Positions 62,037 through 64,000 of a stretch of DNA of 64,000 nucleotides are shown here, in pieces. The notes under the pieces are model-generated. The model was not told where the DNA came from and did not search any database. It saw nothing but the letters and a program-made list of their open reading frames with translations. Every line of letters begins with the position of its first letter. The first letter of the stretch is position 1. Where the stretch lies: positions 2,046,001-2,110,000 of the forward strand of contig NZ_QTJP01000001.1 in NCBI RefSeq assembly GCF_003391115.1, in the 5' to 3' direction. The position numbers and the translations under genes are program-made. The DNA comes from Sphingomonas crusticola. GTDB lineage: Bacteria > Pseudomonadota > Alphaproteobacteria > Sphingomonadales > Sphingomonadaceae.

Positions 62037-63668
62037 TTGGCGGACGGCAGCATTTTCGTCGGCGCGACTGCGGGTGGCGAGCGCGAGGAGCTCAATCTCA
62101 AGCGTGCCAATCGCCATGGTCTGATCGCCGGCGCCACCGGCACCGGCAAGACGGTGACGCTGCAGGGGATTGCCGAAGGCTTCAGTCGCGCCGGGGTGCC
62201 GGTGTTCGTCGCCGACGTGAAGGGCGATCTGTCGGGGCTGGCCATGCCGGGATCGGCGATGGCGCCGACCCATGCCGCCTTCGCGCAGCGTGCGGCCGAT
62301 ATCGGCATGACCGACTGGGCCTATGCCGACAATCCGGTGATCTTCTGGGATTTGTTCGGTCGGCAAGGCCATCCCATCCGCACGACGATCAGCGAGATGG
62401 GGCCGTTATTGCTCGCGCGGCTGATGGACCTCAACGAGGTCCAGGAAGGCGTATTGCAGCTGGTATTCAAGGCTGCCGACGAACAGGGCATGCTGCTGCT
62501 CGATCTTGCCGATCTGCAGGCGATGCTGGCCTGGGCGGCGGAGAATGCGGCCGATCTATCCGCGCATTATGGCAACGTCACCCGCGCCACGGTCGGCACG
62601 ATCCAGCGGCAATTGCTGCAGCTCGAGGCGCAGGGCGGCGACAATTTCTTCGGTGAGCCCGCGCTCGACATTCACGACATGCTGATCGTCGGCGAAGACG
62701 GGAAGGGTATCGTCAACATACTCGCCGCCGACAAGTTGATGGCCGCGCCCAAGCTCTATGCCACCTTCCTGCTGTGGCTGCTGAGCGAGTTGTTCGAGAC
62801 GCTGCCCGAGGTCGGCGATCCCGATAAACCCAAGCTCGTCTTCTTCTTCGACGAGGCGCACCTGCTGTTCGACGACGCGGCCCCGGCATTGCTCGACAAG
62901 ATCGAGCAGGTCGTGCGCTTGATCCGCTCGAAGGGTGTCGGCGTCTATTTCATCACGCAGAACCCGATCGATGTTCCCGACGATGTCGCCGGCCAGCTTG
63001 GCAATCGCATCCAGCACAAGTTGAACGCCTTTACCCCGCGCGAGCAGAAAGCGGTCCAGTCGGCCGCGACGACGTTCCGGGCGAGCCCGGGCGTGGACGT
63101 CGCGACCGCGATCACCGAGCTGAAGGTCGGCGAGGCATTGGTGTCGCTGCTGCAGGCGGACGGCGCGCCGAGCCCGGTGGCGCGCACGCTGATCCGGCCG
63201 CCCTTCTCCCGCGCCGGGCCGCTGACCGACAAGGAGCGCGCGATCATCGTCTCGACCTCGCCGCTGGCGGGCAAATATGACACGCTCATCAACCGCGAAA
63301 GCGCGGCGGAAATGCTTGCGGCCAAGGCTGGCGACGCCAGGGCGGCGGCAGCGCAGGCGCAGGCGCAGGCCGTAGCGGCCAAGGCGCAGGCGGAGCAGGC
63401 CAAGGCCGCCGCCGCACAGGCCCGGCTAGATGCCCAGGAGCAGGCGCGGCGCGACCGCGAAGCAGCCCGTACCGCGCAGCTACAGGCGCAGGCGGAAGCG
63501 CGTGCCGAGGCGGCGGCAGCACGGGAGGCAGCCAAGCCGACGCTGACCGACAAGATGCTTCAATCGGCGGCGCGGTCGGTCGCGTCGTCCGTCGGGCGGC
63601 AAGTCGCGGGCCAGCTCGGCGGCCAGTTGCTGCGCGGCTTGCTGGGCGGACTGTTCAAGGGGCGGTGA
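62037..63668 (+). CDS. HerA-like ATPase (DUF853 family)
   Basis: This 543-residue P-loop ATPase has Walker A GATGTGKT in the opening RHGLIAGATGTGKTVTLQ and Walker B LVFFFDEAH. Downstream are VGVYFITQNPIDVP and DVAGQLGNRIQHKL (sensor/arginine-finger region). A long Ala/Gln/Arg coiled-coil (about residues 430-500) precedes a Gly-rich tail. DUF853 proteins resemble HerA-FtsK helicases; the role is unknown. TTG 62037 fits GAGGAG spacing and gives ADGSIFVGAT; GTG 62031 lies too close. Both starts keep the frame. Confidence 0.9.
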   Translation: MADGSIFVGATAGGEREELNLKRANRHGLIAGATGTGKTVTLQGIAEGFSRAGVPVFVADVKGDLSGLAMPGSAMAPTHAAFAQRAADIGMTDWAYADNPVIFWDLFGRQGHPIRTTISEMGPLLLARLMDLNEVQEGVLQLVFKAADEQGMLLLDLADLQAMLAWAAENAADLSAHYGNVTRATVGTIQRQLLQLEAQGGDNFFGEPALDIHDMLIVGEDGKGIVNILAADKLMAAPKLYATFLLWLLSELFETLPEVGDPDKPKLVFFFDEAHLLFDDAAPALLDKIEQVVRLIRSKGVGVYFITQNPIDVPDDVAGQLGNRIQHKLNAFTPREQKAVQSAATTFRASPGVDVATAITELKVGEALVSLLQADGAPSPVARTLIRPPFSRAGPLTDKERAIIVSTSPLAGKYDTLINRESAAEMLAAKAGDARAAAAQAQAQAVAAKAQAEQAKAAAAQARLDAQEQARRDREAARTAQLQAQAEARAEAAAAREAAKPTLTDKMLQSAARSVASSVGRQVAGQLGGQLLRGLLGGLFKGR

Positions 63669-63736
63669 CGCGGCTCTTGCCCCCCGAAATTAAAAAAACA
63701 CCAGAAACGAACTTGATGATTGTGCTTGACGAGCCG

Positions 63737-63752
63737 CGTTTCACGTGGAACA
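63737..63752. promoter_or_regulatory. parS-like sequence
   Basis: CGTTTCACGTGGAACA differs from the ParB parS consensus TGTTTCACGTGAAACA at two of 16 positions and keeps the central TTCACGTG. It overlaps an SOS-box-like sequence by four bases. It is single and far from any parAB genes in the window, so it may be chance or a distal parS. Confidence 0.35.
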
Positions 63753-63762
63753 TTTAGCGAAC
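63748..63762. promoter_or_regulatory. LexA SOS-box-like sequence
   Basis: GAAC-N7-GAAC (63748-63762) is the complement of the alphaproteobacterial LexA box GTTC-N7-GTTC. It lies 132 bases before the oxygenase start and 30 bases before a 30-codon frame (63792-63884). A TATAGT at 63764 could be a -10 element directly next to it. Which transcript would be repressed is not resolved. Confidence 0.5.
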
Positions 63763-63893
63763 ATATAGTGCCGGGCGCCGGCGGGCGCAACATGGAAAAG
63801 GGCTTTACGCGCCATGCTGGACATTTTTTTCGGGCTATGGCTTGGGTTGAATCATCCCGTGATTTTGCATCCCGGGCCGATTAGAACCGGCTT

Positions 63894-64000
63894 ATGGCCA
63901 CGACTCTAGACCGACCCGCCGTCCCGACCGTCTCACTCGCGCAGGAGGCGGACGACCCCGAAGGTTTCGCCCAGGCGCTCGGCGGATCGTTTGAGCGGTA
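63894..64000 (+). CDS. Start of an isopenicillin-N-synthase-like 2OG/Fe(II) oxygenase (partial)
   Basis: Only the first 35 codons are visible (ATTLDRPAVPTVSLAQEADDP, then EGFAQALGGSFERY). The P.VSL...D..GFA..LG..FERYG pattern is the N-terminal signature of the isopenicillin N synthase family of non-haem iron oxygenases, which in sphingomonads act on unknown substrates. The catalytic domain is beyond the window end. Codon use looks normal. The call rests on a short stretch. Confidence 0.55.
   Translation, partial: MATTLDRPAVPTVSLAQEADDPEGFAQALGGSFER

Overview
The window looks like a chromosomal segment of a sphingomonad-type alphaproteobacterium (order Sphingomonadales, genus not resolvable by eye). 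The base composition is GC-rich with strong G/C bias at third codon positions. The tmRNA is encoded as a circularly permuted, two-piece gene with tag ANDNEALAIAA, which is the alphaproteobacterial arrangement. MucR-type regulation, an EcfG-type promoter (GGAAC-N17-CGTT), TonB-dependent receptors and permuted REP-like palindromes fit the same group. I see no prophage, insertion sequence, CRISPR array, rRNA or tRNA. Almost all DNA is coding, and many neighbouring genes overlap by ATGA, GTGA or TGATG.

Layout: 1-5.3 kb carries two VOC proteins, a J-domain protein divergent from bolA, an SRAP (YedK) protein, a CHRD protein and small stress-type proteins (DUF2383, DUF3597, cold shock). 5.4-9.8 kb is a HIT-domain lipoprotein followed by truB-rpsO-pnp; truB carries an in-frame palindromic repeat. 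9.9-11.8 kb holds a secreted protein, ssrA and mscL. 11.9-14.5 kb is lemA with two TPM-domain genes and a Nudix gene. 14.5-20.7 kb holds a CPBP protease, a membrane AraC regulator, a free-Met-R-sulfoxide reductase, an FAD oxidoreductase, an alpha/beta hydrolase and an SDR. 20.8-22.7 kb is glnB-glnA. 23.1-26.5 kb is a TonB receptor translationally coupled to a propeller-like exported protein.

26.6-32.1 kb is a tightly overlapping caa3-type cytochrome oxidase operon (lipoprotein cytochrome c, subunit II with fused haem c domain, I, III, small membrane protein, CtaG, cytochrome c). 32.4-42.9 kb holds a second, atypical TonB receptor, an OmpA lipoprotein, a Tat-exported M3 peptidase, a dienelactone hydrolase, an HPP membrane protein, methionine aminopeptidase, a CinA-N protein, a TetA-like MFS pump and a MucR-like regulator that lacks both zinc-finger histidines. 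43-49.8 kb has standalone SWIB and DUF2945 proteins, a four-gene carbohydrate cluster (GH130, GH13, GT4, metallophosphoesterase), an M19 dipeptidase and a PspC/36-residue membrane peptide pair.

49.9-53.4 kb has glpX and hom around a small exported protein, then a stress-type bicistron behind an EcfG promoter. 53.4-54.0 kb has no convincing protein gene but looks like a structured RNA of about 350 nt, rich in GGA motifs and ending in a perfect terminator. 54.0-60.6 kb is the rimP-nusA-(tautomerase)-ylxR-infB-rbfA translation/transcription operon, with an unexpected tautomerase gene inside it. 60.8-64 kb holds a PQQ-type sugar dehydrogenase, a HerA-like ATPase, an intergenic region with a parS-like and an overlapping SOS-box-like sequence, and the start of an isopenicillin-N-synthase-like oxygenase.

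The best leads for something undescribed are the structured GGA-rich RNA, palindromic elements that have become part of the TruB and YlxR proteins, the HIT lipoprotein, the GH130/GH13/GT4/phosphoesterase cluster, and several small proteins below usual length cut-offs.
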